Part shown: piece after piece, positions 1-9,659 of the stretch | Layout of the letters: every line of letters begins with the position of its first letter | Position numbering within the stretch: position 1 is the first letter of the stretch | Notes under the pieces: model-generated | Seen by the model: the letters and a program-made list of their open reading frames with translations, nothing else | The model's database searches: none | Told to the model about the DNA's origin: nothing | Program-made: the position numbers and the translations under genes | Assembly (NCBI GenBank): GCA_910576125.1 | Contig: CAJTHM010000007.1 | Span: forward strand, 177,317-241,316 | DNA length: 64,000 nucleotides | Source: Lachnospiraceae bacterium | GTDB taxonomy: Bacteria > Bacillota > Clostridia > Lachnospirales > Lachnospiraceae | Reading direction: 5' to 3'

Positions 1-905
1 ACCGTGCCGTCGCCCTTGTCCAGCCAATACTCGGGATAGGAATTATATGCGCCGAAGACGGGATCCAGGCCCCAGCGGTTTCCGCCTACATTGATCAGCT
101 GGTCGCCGGATGCAGGTCCTACGATACCGATGGTATTGTCGCCGCCAAGCTTCGCTTCCACAAATTTCTGGGCCACCTCGATGACCTCTTCCACAGACCT
201 GGGAACCTCCAGCTCCAGCTCATCCAGCCAGTCCTGACGAATCCACATGATATTCACGCCGCCTGCAGTGATTTCCGGAGCGGGAATCGCGTACATCTCC
301 CCATTGTAGGAAATGGCATCCATCAGGGCGTCTCCGCCGGAACGGACATACTGCTTGAGCTGATCGGAAGCATACTCCTCAAAGACATCGGTGAGGGGCT
401 GTATCTGGTCGTATTTCAGCATGGCAAGATACTGGGTCTGCCCTACGTTCACGGCATCCGGAATGGTATTGGACGCGATGCAGAGATTGATCTTCTGGCC
501 GAAGTCGGAGCTGGCACAGATCCAATCGTACTGTACATCAATGTTCAAGTCTTCCTTCAGCCACTGGACATAACGGCTGTTCTCCACGGATTCACCCTCC
601 GCAAAGGTGGTGTTGGGATCCAGGCCATGACCCATCTTAATGGTAACGGTCTCCTCAAAGGGCTGCAGAGCCTTGGAACCGCCGGCAGCTGCCTGGCCGC
701 CCTCCTCGGATTCCTCTCCGGCATCCTCCCCGCCATCGGATTCCTCTCCGCCGGCCTCGGACTCTTCACCGGACTCCTGGGGAGCCGCGGAAGACTCTTC
801 ACTGGATTCCGGCGCGCTGCTGCTGCTGTCTCCGCCGCCGCATGCAGTCATGCCCAATGCCAGGCTGCCGACTAACATGAGTGAAACAAGCTTCTTCAAT
901 TTCAT
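1..905 (-). CDS. Sugar ABC transporter substrate-binding lipoprotein (partial, C-terminus outside window)
   Basis: Lipid-anchored receptor that would hand a sugar or oligosaccharide to the two permeases encoded just upstream. The start ATG at 905 is preceded by GGAGGGAAG. The protein opens with a lipoprotein signal (MKLKKLVSLMLVGSLALG, then MTAC, with Cys as lipid site) followed by a low-complexity Ser/Glu/Gly linker. The frame stays open to base 1, ending around ...GAYNSYPEYWLDKGDG. It is the last visible gene of an operon with the permeases at 961-1848 and 1864-2754. Family 1 solute-binding protein by architecture and context; the ligand cannot be read, but the adjacent GH88 enzyme suggests an unsaturated uronate-containing oligosaccharide (inference). 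Confidence 0.85.
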   Translation of the reverse strand, partial: MKLKKLVSLMLVGSLALGMTACGGGDSSSSAPESSEESSAAPQESGEESEAGGEESDGGEDAGEESEEGGQAAAGGSKALQPFEETVTIKMGHGLDPNTTFAEGESVENSRYVQWLKEDLNIDVQYDWICASSDFGQKINLCIASNTIPDAVNVGQTQYLAMLKYDQIQPLTDVFEEYASDQLKQYVRSGGDALMDAISYNGEMYAIPAPEITAGGVNIMWIRQDWLDELELEVPRSVEEVIEVAQKFVEAKLGGDNTIGIVGPASGDQLINVGGNRWGLDPVFGAYNSYPEYWLDKGDGT

Positions 906-960
906 AATACTTCCCTCCTAATTTTATTTGTATTTTCGTTGGGATTCTATGTAAGGGCAA

Positions 961-1848
961 TCATCCCTTCACGGAACCCAAAGTAATACCTTTGACGAAA
1001 TACTTCTGCAGGAACGGATACACGATCAGCACAGGCACCATGGCGATGAAAATCTTCGCCGCGTCCAGGGACTGGTTGTTCAGCTTGGAAGCAGCCGCAA
1101 TCTGTTCCACGTTCATGGTGGAGTAGTCCAATGTCACCACCATCTGCTGGATGTAGGTCTGCAGGGGATAGCTGGCCTCCTTGGTGCTCAGCACCAGGCC
1201 CTGGAAGAACTCGTTCCAGTAGCCCACGATGGTGAACAGGGTAATGGTGGCGATGCTGGGCTTGGCCAGAGGGATATAGATGGAAGCCCATATCCTCCAG
1301 GGGCCGGCCCCGTCCACCAGCGCCGCCTCCTCCAGCTCGGAGGGGAGGTTCTTGAAGAAGTTCATGGCCAGTATCACATTGTACACCGGAAGCCCGCCTG
1401 CCAGCACCAGGCCCCAGATATTGTCGATCAGCTTGTAGTTGCGCATGGTCAGGTACCAGGGCACCGTACCGCCGTTGAACAGCATGCAGAAGATCAGGAG
1501 CCACATGAACATGTTGCGCTTGGGGAACTGGGCCTTTGTCCTGGAAAGGGGGTAGGCCGCCATCAGGATGCAGCCCAGGCTCACCAGAGTTCCCAGCACC
1601 ACCCTGCAGATGGAGTTCCAGAAGGCCTGGAAGAAAGCGCCCTCGCCTACGATCTTCTTGTAAGAGTCCACATTGAAGCCCACGGGCCAGAAGGATACCA
1701 GTCCGGCATTCACCGCGTCCTTGGAGCTTAAGGATACACACAGCACGTACCAAAGGGGCAGCAGACACATGAGGCCGATCAGCACCAATATGATGACGTT
1801 TATGACATCGAATACTTTCGATCCTACAGAATTATCTTTTATATTCAT
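961..1848 (-). CDS. Sugar ABC transporter permease, YtcP/AraQ (MalG-like) type
   Basis: Inner-membrane permease subunit, 295 residues, the usual family length. It has an N-terminal hydrophobic segment, several further membrane helices, the EAA-type loop (ELEEAALVDGAGPWRIWASI) that docks the ATPase, and the typical C-terminus KYFVKGITLGSVKG. It starts 15 bases after the stop of the LplB-type permease and 55 bases before the binding protein, so all three are one operon. No ATPase is encoded here; such systems commonly share a distant MsmX-like ATPase (established knowledge). Confidence 0.93.
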   Translation of the reverse strand: MNIKDNSVGSKVFDVINVIILVLIGLMCLLPLWYVLCVSLSSKDAVNAGLVSFWPVGFNVDSYKKIVGEGAFFQAFWNSICRVVLGTLVSLGCILMAAYPLSRTKAQFPKRNMFMWLLIFCMLFNGGTVPWYLTMRNYKLIDNIWGLVLAGGLPVYNVILAMNFFKNLPSELEEAALVDGAGPWRIWASIYIPLAKPSIATITLFTIVGYWNEFFQGLVLSTKEASYPLQTYIQQMVVTLDYSTMNVEQIAAASKLNNQSLDAAKIFIAMVPVLIVYPFLQKYFVKGITLGSVKG

Positions 1849-1863
1849 GGTGTCTCCTCCTTA

Positions 1864-2754
1864 TTAGAATAACTTATATCCCGCGAACTTATCCGCCATC
1901 CAATACCCTAAGGTAATCAGCACGAAGCTTACCACGGATTTCAGCAAACCCACCGCTGTGGCCAGGGAAAACTGCAGATTGACGAGACCGGCTCTGTACA
2001 CCCATGTATCCAGGATGTCGCCCGTGGAGTACACCAGCGGATTGTACAGGTTGAAAATCTGGTCAAAGCCCGCGTTCAGCACATTGCCCAGGGACAGGAT
2101 CGCCAGCAGTGCCACTGTCATCTTGATGCCAGGCAGGGTGATGTGCCAGATCCGCTTGAAGCGCCCCGCGCCGTCCACAGCCGCTGCCTCGTAGAGTTCA
2201 GGCGCGATTCCCAGCATAGTGGACAGATAGATGATGGCATTGTAGCCGAAGTTCTTCCAGATGTCCGTGCCGATGACCAAAGGCCGGAACATGCTCTCCA
2301 TGCCGAAGAAGTTCACGCTGTCCCCGCCGAAGAAGTTGATCACCGAGTTGATGGGGCCCACGTAACCGAAGATGTTCAGCACAATCTTCGCCAGGATGAC
2401 CCATGACAGGAAATAGGGAAGATATACGATGGTCTGAATGGGCCGGTACAGCTTCTGGATACACAGCTCGTTCAGCAGAATAGCGAACACCAGGGGCACC
2501 ACCAGGTTCGCTATGATCTTGCCCATGGCGATTATGATGGTATTGGTCAGGACCTGTTTGATGTCGCTCATCTGGAACATGTACTCGAAGTTTGCGAAGC
2601 CGATGAACGGCGACTTCCACATGCCCAGGCCAGGGTTGAAATCCTCGAACGCCATCACGATGCCGAACATCGGCACGATGTTGAAAAGCACCAGCCAGAT
2701 GATTGCCGGTATCAGCATTATGTAGTAATGCTTCAGGAACTTTTTATTGAACAT
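1864..2754 (-). CDS. Sugar ABC transporter permease, LplB (MalF-like) type
   Basis: Partner permease of the 961-1848 protein, 296 residues. The frame is open further upstream, but the ATG at 2754 (MFNKKFLKHYYIMLIPAIIW) follows AAGGAGGG at good spacing and gives the family's usual N-terminus, so it is chosen. It contains the EAA loop (PELYEAAAVDGAGRFKRIW) and the C-terminal DKFAGYKLF. First gene of the importer operon; the 220 bases before it hold a long inverted repeat (2853-2906). Confidence 0.93.
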   Translation of the reverse strand: MFNKKFLKHYYIMLIPAIIWLVLFNIVPMFGIVMAFEDFNPGLGMWKSPFIGFANFEYMFQMSDIKQVLTNTIIIAMGKIIANLVVPLVFAILLNELCIQKLYRPIQTIVYLPYFLSWVILAKIVLNIFGYVGPINSVINFFGGDSVNFFGMESMFRPLVIGTDIWKNFGYNAIIYLSTMLGIAPELYEAAAVDGAGRFKRIWHITLPGIKMTVALLAILSLGNVLNAGFDQIFNLYNPLVYSTGDILDTWVYRAGLVNLQFSLATAVGLLKSVVSFVLITLGYWMADKFAGYKLF

Positions 2755-2852
2755 ATTCCCGCCCTCCTTCAAGTTTATGAAGTTTTCATTTGTTGATAAT
2801 GCATATTTTATCATTTTCGGCAAAAGCTTTCTATGTGATATTGTCAAAAAAT

Positions 2853-2906
2853 AAAAGTGATCCATTTCCAATTTCGACTGTTTTTATCGGAAATATGATC
2901 ACTTTT
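2853..2906. promoter_or_regulatory. 54-bp imperfect inverted repeat upstream of importer operon
   Basis: Arms AAAAGTGATC (2853-2862) and GATCACTTTT (2897-2906) are a perfect 10-bp inverted repeat. It extends inward with one bulge through ATTTCC/GGAAAT (2864-2869, 2889-2894). It lies about 100 bases before the LplB-type start and just after the GH88 stop. It could be an operator or an RNA hairpin; there is no clean U-run, so a terminator is less likely. Confidence 0.55.
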
Positions 2907-2975
2907 AAGTCAGTTTTGTAAAATTTGTTATTTTTGAAGAGAACATTTTTCATGCCGCTTTGGCAATATGCTGTC

Positions 2976-4109
2976 CTACCAGATGAAAAGCTCCCTGCCG
3001 TTCAGCTTCATTAACGCCTCCAGGAAATAGTAGTCTCCGTAGATGATGGAGAACTCATGCTCCTGGTCGTGGTAGGCCGCGGTGCATTTCTCCAGGAGAT
3101 TGTCCTCCTCCTCGTTCCAGCGCACCCGCTCCTCCGCCAGGGCCCCCAGCATCTTCAGGGCCGCTGACAGGTAGATCCTGCTCTGGCGGCCTTCCTTCAG
3201 CTTGGCCAGCTCTATCAGGCCGCAGGAGGCGATGGCAGCCGCCGTGGAATCCTCCAGCGCCACATCCACAGGCTGGCGGAAGTCCACGGGGATGAAGCCG
3301 CTCTCCGGGATGTTGGCGATGAAGTAATTCGCCACACGCTCGGCGGTGGCCAGGTAGGCCGGATCCTTGGCGTGCAGGTGGCTTAATGTAAAGCCGTACA
3401 GCGCCCAGCTCTGGCCTCTGGTCCAGGAGGAGCCTTCCCCGAAGCCCTGGCCGCCGTAGCTTTTCACCATTTCGCCGGTCTCTAAGTCGAACTCCACGAT
3501 GTGGTTGGAGGAGCCGTCCCCCCGGATGAAGCTCTTGCCTGCCGTATCGGCATGGCTCACGGCTATCTGGGAGAACCTGGGGTCTCCGGTCTCCTCGCTG
3601 GCCCAGTACAAGAGCGGCAGGTTCATCATGCAGTCGATGATGGCCCATCCCCTGTGGTCGTCCGGCCCCCAGTCGTTCCAGGCCCGGATGAAGTTCCCCC
3701 GGTTGTTGAAGCGCCCGGCCAGGTTCCCGGCGGCCAGCAGGCCTCTGTTCCGGGAGGCGGGATTCTTGGTCACGCGGTAGTCCGCAACGGCCGTGGGGAG
3801 CCACCGGAAGCCGTTGTCGTGGTCGAGCCTGTTGATGTCCATCAGGCAGGCGTCCAGCTTCCGCTCGTTGTCCTCGGCAATCTCCTTGTAAAGTTCCTTT
3901 CCGGTCAGGGCGTACATCTGCCACATCATGCCGCCCCAGAAGCCGTTGGTCCACCAGCCGATCTCCTCCCCGGACTTGTCGTCATGGACGCCGTGGAGGG
4001 TGGTGTAGGGGATTTTGTCCTTTGACCGCTCTGCCACTCTCTCCAGCTTGTGGGCCACCCTGTCCAGGGTCTCCTGGGCCCATTTGATTTCCTGTTCGTT
4101 TAGCTGCAT
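2976..4109 (-). CDS. Unsaturated glucuronyl hydrolase, glycoside hydrolase family 88
   Basis: Cytoplasmic enzyme (no signal peptide), 377 residues, predicted to remove the 4,5-unsaturated uronic acid left by polysaccharide lyases. The two catalytic aspartates of Bacillus UGL (Asp88 and Asp149, 61 residues apart) have counterparts here: D98 in LDHDNGFRW and D159 in GWAIIDCMMNLPLLYWA, also 61 apart. WWTNGFWGGMMW (52-63) and the TRGQSWALYG motif also fit. It precedes and reads toward the sugar importer operon, so imported oligosaccharides are the likely substrate. Whether it prefers glycosaminoglycan, gellan or rhamnogalacturonan fragments cannot be read. Confidence 0.9.
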   Translation of the reverse strand: MQLNEQEIKWAQETLDRVAHKLERVAERSKDKIPYTTLHGVHDDKSGEEIGWWTNGFWGGMMWQMYALTGKELYKEIAEDNERKLDACLMDINRLDHDNGFRWLPTAVADYRVTKNPASRNRGLLAAGNLAGRFNNRGNFIRAWNDWGPDDHRGWAIIDCMMNLPLLYWASEETGDPRFSQIAVSHADTAGKSFIRGDGSSNHIVEFDLETGEMVKSYGGQGFGEGSSWTRGQSWALYGFTLSHLHAKDPAYLATAERVANYFIANIPESGFIPVDFRQPVDVALEDSTAAAIASCGLIELAKLKEGRQSRIYLSAALKMLGALAEERVRWNEEEDNLLEKCTAAYHDQEHEFSIIYGDYYFLEALMKLNGRELFIW

Positions 4110-4176
4110 TGTTCCTCTCCTTTCTTATATCAAAGATACCTATCCATCCATTGCCAGCGCTGTCATAACAGCATCT

Positions 4177-5581
4177 TCAGACCACCGCCTCGACGATTGT
4201 CCTGCCATCCATCAGAAGCTTTTGCACGCCTGTCTTCTTATTTTTACTGAAATTGAAACTGACCATATAGCCCTTTGTCAGATGATAGTCATCCAGATAA
4301 CCAACCAACTGCCGTTCCCCACGACTGTTGTACTCATTCCCCCGCCAAATTTTCATCTCACAGACATACTGCTCTCCCCGGTAATCAATGATGATGTCCG
4401 TCCGCCTCATGTCGCGGGTTCTGGCTTCCACGTAGTAATTGCCCGCTCAGCATCTCCTCCGACAGGAACAGATTATAGAGCCTGGTCTCAAAAATCCGGT
4501 TTGCTATCGCTACCGCCCCATCGTGGCTTTTTATCATCCCAAACATTCTCCCGATATCCAATACACGGTTGTCCGTATTGAAGACAAATTTCTCGCCCCT
4601 GAACAGGATTGCATAGAAAGTACGCTTCAGCTCCGGGAAATCCTCCAGCTTCTTCACCATATCGTCAAACAGCGGATTGGACTCAGCCAGCAGTTCTTTG
4701 ACGGCCTCCGTCACGCCGTTCTTCGTCCATGCGGAGCATCTGTCTGGAAAGCCCTCTTTTCCCGGAACGACCATATCCATAAGCTCGCATAAGCGCGACA
4801 CCAGAAACGGATAACCGGAGGTGTAATCATGGAGCAGGCCTGCTATCAGCGGAATGTCCATGCCAACATGATGATTCCCCTCATACTCCGCCAGCATCCC
4901 CGCGATGTCCTCTGCCGAAAAGCTCATATCCAGAGCCAGATTAGCCGCGATGTTCCAGGGACTGTTGTACTGATGCTCTGAATTCTGCCGTATCCGCAGC
5001 TTCAGGTTCCGGACATCATAGACTCCTGCCAGGATGACAGACTGGAAAGCGGGCTGTCTCTTCCTGGCCAGGAACTTTTTCCGAAGCAGTCCCAGAAAGG
5101 TGATGAAAATTCCATGGTTGCCCGCCTGATCCACCTCGTCCACCATCAGCACCACCGGGCGGTCTGCCTCGCCGCACAGCCTGGAGATAAAGCCGGACAG
5201 CTTCATCATGCTGTATCCCTGCGGAATCTCTTCGTTCAGCTCCCGGCATTCCCCGCGAACCGCTTCGGAGATGCCCTCCACGCCCTCATAGCAAAGGACA
5301 TCATTCAAAAGCCCTAAAAAAGTCTGGCAGAAAACCTCCTCAGAACGGCACAGTTCATCCCCTATGCCCTCGAAGCTGATGGAAAAGACGCTATAATGTC
5401 CCGACAGCTTTTCGGCCAGCAGATTCATCATTGTCGTCTTTCCGTACTGTCTTCCTCTGTTTATAGTGAAATACTGTCCTTTGTCAACCATCTGTACGAT
5501 TTTCCGCAGACGGCTGTCCAGATTGACCATGTAATGCTCCTCCGGATAACATATGCCTGCCGTATTAAAGCATTTCTCCAT
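4177..5581 (-). pseudogene. AAA-ATPase / PD-(D/E)XK nuclease family protein, frameshifted
   Basis: The N-terminal part (ATG at 5581, MEKCFNTAGICYPEEHYMVN) holds a P-loop (NRGRQYGKTTMMNLL) and a Walker B-like VLMVDEVDQ, as in the AAA-ATPase-like/DUF1703 proteins common in gut Clostridia and Bacteroides. Near 4436-4446 the frame is lost: it runs into a stop at 4385, while the C-terminal nuclease-like domain (MRRTDIIIDYRGEQYVCEMKIWRG) continues in another frame to 4177. That domain carries the D...E-x-K pattern (DIIIDY...CEMK). A single indel explains the break; a sequencing error is possible. Function in this family is not settled. Confidence 0.82.
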
Positions 5582-5610
5582 ATTCTTGCCCTCACCAGCA
5601 ACTCCGTGAC

Positions 5611-5726
5611 TACATCTTATACTGCATAACGATTTCACTTGCCGTGAAACCAGACTGCATAACACTGACTGGTTCAATCGCATGATTACATTAGGCAGTA
5701 TTCAGCGTTATGCAGTATAAAAATGT
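5611..5726. repeat. 21-bp inverted repeat pair enclosing 74 bp
   Basis: Bases 5611-5631 and 5706-5726 are inverted copies with a single mismatch; the inner 15 bp (TTATACTGCATAACG / CGTTATGCAGTATAA) are perfect. A further partial copy (ACTGCATAAC) sits at 5654-5663, and a small hairpin TTCAC-TTGCC-GTGAA at 5634-5648. The same 14-mer recurs at 18900-18913. This could be a small non-autonomous element or a dispersed structured repeat. Confidence 0.6.
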
Positions 5727-5800
5727 ATGATTTTATTTTAGCATAGATTTGCGGAAGTCTCCACTCAAATTTTTCCATGTGCTGATCTGTTGTCGTCCCC

Positions 5801-8800
5801 TCAGTGCCGCACCGAGAAATAGTTCATCAAGATCCCCTTGATATGGCTGTAGCGCCTGGCGTAGGAATTCTCCACCCGGATCAGCTGCAGACCGTGGGCC
5901 GCGCAGATCTCGCTCTTCCTCCTGTCTCTGCTCAGCACCACCTCATCCTCGAAATGCTCCTTGCCGTCCAGCTCGATGGCCAGCACCGGGCGCGGCTCCT
6001 GACCCTGCTTCTCATAGACCACGAAGTCGAAGCGGCCTGAACGGAACAGGTCGCTTTGGTCCATGTCCTCCGCGAAGACCTGGGAGATGGGTACCTCTTT
6101 CTGTATGGTGAAGCGGTTCTGGGACAGCCAGATGTTCTCCAGGGCGTGGTTCAGGTTCTCCAGAAAGGCCTCCTCCGTGGCGGTGCTGAAGGGCTTCACC
6201 CCCAGGGCCCTGGAATTCGCCGTCTTGCGGGTGACCCGGGTCTCGCCGTTCTTCTTCACGTACTCCACCAGCTCATACAGGTCGTCCTCCGTGCCCTGTC
6301 TGTGGAGCCTGGCAAGGTTCGCGGAGTCGGAGAGCAGGATGAGGCGGTCCCTGGCCCGGGAGGTGGCCACGTTGATCAGCTCCTTATTGTTCTTCAGCCA
6401 TTCGTAAGTACCCGCCTGGGTCTGGTCGGTGATGGCTGTGGAGAACAGCACCACGTCCTTCTCATCCCCCTGAAAGGCATGCACCGTGCCGCAGGACACA
6501 TGGGAAAGGCCCTCCCGCTCCAGGGCCTCCTCGATGAGCTTCCTCTGGTTCACGAAAGGCGTGATGACCCCGATGCTCTGCTCCCTGTGGCACCTGGCAT
6601 AGCCCAGGATTTCCTCCACCTCCCCGGGGGCCGTATTGCGCAGGGCCTCCCCCCGGTTCTTTACATCCACGTACACCAGCGGGCGCGGCTCTTTGCTCTC
6701 GGAGCAGATCTGCAGCCTGGCGTTGTAATACTTCTGGTTGTTGAATTCGATGATCTTCCTGTTGCAGCGGTAGTGATTGTGCAGCAGCACCTCATCGCTG
6801 ACTGCGTCGCAGGCCAGGAAGGTCTTGTAAATGGAATTCTTGCAGTAATCGTACTCCTCGGCTACATTGTACTTCTTCCGCAGCTTCCGGTTGGGCGCCT
6901 CCTCCAGGAGGATCACCGGGTTCAGCTGCTGGGGGTCCCCCACCAGCATCAGGCTCTCCCCCCGCAGGATGGGCACCAAAGATACCGCCGTGTTGCACTG
7001 GCTGGCCTCGTCCATGATGACCATGTCGAACATGGGGCCCGGCTCCCCCAGCCTGTGGGCGGAGATGCAGGTGGTGATGATGATGGGGAAGATTTCCTGG
7101 AGTTTTTTCACGTTTGCGGTCTCTGTCAGGTATTTGGAAAAAGCGGACGTCTGCTCCTTTTCCTCCATGTCGAATAAGATTTCCCGTAATTTCGTATATT
7201 TCTTATCATCCAGCTTCTTCAGGTACCGGGCCGATGTGTAATAGAGATACTTGCGCAGCTCCTCCAGGTCGTTGTCCAGCAGAGCCAGGGCATCCCCGTC
7301 CGTAATCTCCCCCATCCGTCCGATCCGGTTCTGAACCTGCTGGAGCTGCCTGCCCTGGAGATCCGCCTGAAAGGGCAGCATCTCCAGGGACATCCGCATC
7401 CGGCTCTGGTACTCAAGCATCCGGTTCAGGGTCTCGCTGCGCTCCTTCAAGTCCAGCATTTCCTCGTATCTGCGCAGCAGGTTGGACAGGTTCTTCGCCC
7501 GGTGGGCCCTGTCGTCCTTCCTCCGGTCCAGGGTGCCCTCGAATACGGTAATCCCCTGGGCCTGTTCATACAGTTCCCGGATATACCCTATGGCCTCCTG
7601 GACCTTGTCCACGTTTCCCAGCCGCAGGACGGGAAATGGAATCCGCTTCCCCTGATACTCCATGGCTGCCAGCTTCTCGAACACCGTATTGACAGGGTGA
7701 TTGTTATAGGAAGCAAAAAGTACCGTCTTTTCGTTGAAAAAGGCAGTGACGATGGTGTTGAGGATGGTATTGGTCTTCCCTGTGCCGGGCGGGCCCTGGA
7801 TGTAGGCCACCGGGTACTTCATGGCATTGTGGATGGCCAACAGCTGGTCCAGATTGGTCTGGCGGCCGATCAGGGCTAAGGGATAGTTCTTCCTGCGCAG
7901 GGGCCTGTCCAGAAGGTCTCCGAAAAAGGCCTTCAGGGGCACCGTGGCCCTGTCCTCGTCATACATCCTGATGATGGCCTGGTATTCCCCGTGGAGATCC
8001 AGGGCGATGTCCATCCCCAGACCGATGATATATGGCATGTCGTCCACCCCTGACACCCTGCCGCTGTGCTTCATGACGCAGTCCTTGATTTTCTCCTGAT
8101 TCCGCTCAAAATCGCCCAGGAGCTCGTACTCGTCCCCGTCCAGGTATCTGCGGATGTTCTCCTTGGTCTCCCCGTAGCGGAATTCCGTGCAGATGGTGAT
8201 GTCCTCCTCCGGGCGCAGGAGACGGCTTTTCACGTCCAGCTGGAGCTTGCGGCAGGCCAGCACGTAAAGTCCCCTGGCCGTGTGGATGCTGAGCACGTTC
8301 ATGGCAAGCTGCTGGATGGAAAGCCTGGTGGCTTTTTCCTTTTCTTTCTCCGTCCTCCTCTGGAAATTCCGGACAATGGTACGGAACTGCTCTCCGTCCA
8401 GCGCATAGCCCTCCCCGGTAAAGCTCTCCCTGTCCAGGTAGCGGACCAGGGCGAAATCCGAACGATAGGGCACGGTGTCCATGCGGTTGCACATTTCCAA
8501 GTAATTCAGAATCTTCAGGTTGGGGGAGTTGCGGAAAAGGGATCTGTATCTGTGGGGATTCAGGTAGATGTCCTCCACCAGCTCCTCATTGACAGGCTGG
8601 TAAGACCCTTCCACAATCTGAGAGCTGAGAATGGAATCTATATAGATGGCGTCATAGCTTTCCGTGGTAAACCGGCCAAGGTGCAGGCCGTCTACGGACA
8701 GGGTGCGCTTTTCCGGATTCAGGCTGCGGATGCCGATCCAATACTTCGTGACCTGAACTTCTCTGTTCCTGTACTCGATCTGCAGCCATTTTCCCTCGTG

Positions 8801-8836
8801 GATGGCCCTGAAAATGTCACGGCAGATATTGTTCAT
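5801..8836 (-). CDS. SF1 (DNA2/NAM7-like) helicase with N-terminal WYL-like region and C-terminal DUF2726-type nuclease-like domain
   Basis: 1,011 residues, apparently intact. Residues 1-75 (AIHEGKWLQIEYRNREVQVT...SVDGLHL) resemble a WYL fold. The helicase core has GPPGTGKTNTI (about 344), VIMDEASQCN (about 608), HAFQGDEKDVVLFSTAIT, and NVATSRARDRLILL. The end (FDFVVYEKQGQEPRPVLAIE, then LDGKEHF) matches the restriction-endonuclease-like DUF2726 pattern with D...E-x-D spacing. ATG at 8836 follows GAGGAGC. It would unwind, and perhaps cut, nucleic acid in the cytoplasm. The architecture fits phage defence or repair; role is inference. It lies between two broken nuclease genes. Confidence 0.85.
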   Translation of the reverse strand: MNNICRDIFRAIHEGKWLQIEYRNREVQVTKYWIGIRSLNPEKRTLSVDGLHLGRFTTESYDAIYIDSILSSQIVEGSYQPVNEELVEDIYLNPHRYRSLFRNSPNLKILNYLEMCNRMDTVPYRSDFALVRYLDRESFTGEGYALDGEQFRTIVRNFQRRTEKEKEKATRLSIQQLAMNVLSIHTARGLYVLACRKLQLDVKSRLLRPEEDITICTEFRYGETKENIRRYLDGDEYELLGDFERNQEKIKDCVMKHSGRVSGVDDMPYIIGLGMDIALDLHGEYQAIIRMYDEDRATVPLKAFFGDLLDRPLRRKNYPLALIGRQTNLDQLLAIHNAMKYPVAYIQGPPGTGKTNTILNTIVTAFFNEKTVLFASYNNHPVNTVFEKLAAMEYQGKRIPFPVLRLGNVDKVQEAIGYIRELYEQAQGITVFEGTLDRRKDDRAHRAKNLSNLLRRYEEMLDLKERSETLNRMLEYQSRMRMSLEMLPFQADLQGRQLQQVQNRIGRMGEITDGDALALLDNDLEELRKYLYYTSARYLKKLDDKKYTKLREILFDMEEKEQTSAFSKYLTETANVKKLQEIFPIIITTCISAHRLGEPGPMFDMVIMDEASQCNTAVSLVPILRGESLMLVGDPQQLNPVILLEEAPNRKLRKKYNVAEEYDYCKNSIYKTFLACDAVSDEVLLHNHYRCNRKIIEFNNQKYYNARLQICSESKEPRPLVYVDVKNRGEALRNTAPGEVEEILGYARCHREQSIGVITPFVNQRKLIEEALEREGLSHVSCGTVHAFQGDEKDVVLFSTAITDQTQAGTYEWLKNNKELINVATSRARDRLILLSDSANLARLHRQGTEDDLYELVEYVKKNGETRVTRKTANSRALGVKPFSTATEEAFLENLNHALENIWLSQNRFTIQKEVPISQVFAEDMDQSDLFRSGRFDFVVYEKQGQEPRPVLAIELDGKEHFEDEVVLSRDRRKSEICAAHGLQLIRVENSYARRYSHIKGILMNYFSVRH

Positions 8837-8873
8837 CGGAATGCTCCTCTTCCATGGAATGCCCTTCTTTCAT
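8817..8873 (-). other. 18-codon upstream ORF overlapping the helicase start
   Basis: ATG at 8873 opens MKEGHSMEEEHSDEQYLP and stops at 8817, overlapping the helicase ATG in another frame and containing its ribosome binding site. The KEGHSMEEEHS stretch copies the EEGHSF repeats of the neighbouring Rpn-type gene. It may be a translated leader or just a repeat remnant. Confidence 0.3.
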
Positions 8874-9659
8874 TGGCTCCCTGCACCTCTTTATACATGT
8901 TTTTGCGGTTTGTCTCATGGCCGCCGGGTCTCCCTCCCTTTCAGAGCGCCGGGAGAGCGTTCTCTTCGCTTAAAGCTTGGCTACATATTTGGCGCGGTCA
9001 TCCACGGGAAGCTTCAATGCATCCATGGCCTGCTCGGCTGTCCATTTCATGCTGTCCATCAGGTTCTGTATGGATGCCAGGATGGCGTTTTCTCTGCCTT
9101 CTGCCCTGCCCTCTGCCCTGCCCTCTGCCATTCCAGATTCTCTGCTCTTGTTTCTCTCTTCCTCGATTTCTTCCTTCATAAGCGCTCGTAGTGCATCACA
9201 CATGGCAAAATCCCTCCTTACCTCATCGTAGACTTTCTCATTCGCAGAAATGCTGACCTGCAGGACTGCCTCCACATTGTCCCTGTCCCCCGGTGCCGTC
9301 AACAATGCCGCCTTGCCTATGAAAGTCCTGATATCTTCCTCTCTGGCATTTCTGGATAGAATGCGCAGCCCGCTGTGGGCCTTAGGGCTTAGCTGCCCTG
9401 TCACCACAATCTGTGTGGCGAACAGCACATTCCCCTCTATATAGTATATTCCCGGAAAACGCTGTTCAACCTTAAGTCCCGCTTTTTTCAAAGCTTTCAG
9501 CAATTCCCTGGGACATCTCTCCCGGAAAATCGATACTGTCAGCTCTTCCGCGGGAACTTCGTCCACCGTCTCCCCGAATCCTTTGTACAGACATGCATAT
9601 CCTATCGTCTTGTAGTAGTCGTCTATGGACAGTCCATCCTCCGGACTTTTGTACTCTAC

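Noticed and set aside
6056..7177. 373-codon plus-strand ORF opposite the helicase
   Set aside because: Antisense shadow of a GC-rich gene: no RBS, no motifs, composition follows the wobble pattern of the minus-strand gene.
8066..9181. 371-codon plus-strand ORF crossing the helicase start
   Set aside because: Antisense to two real coding regions and no recognisable domain.
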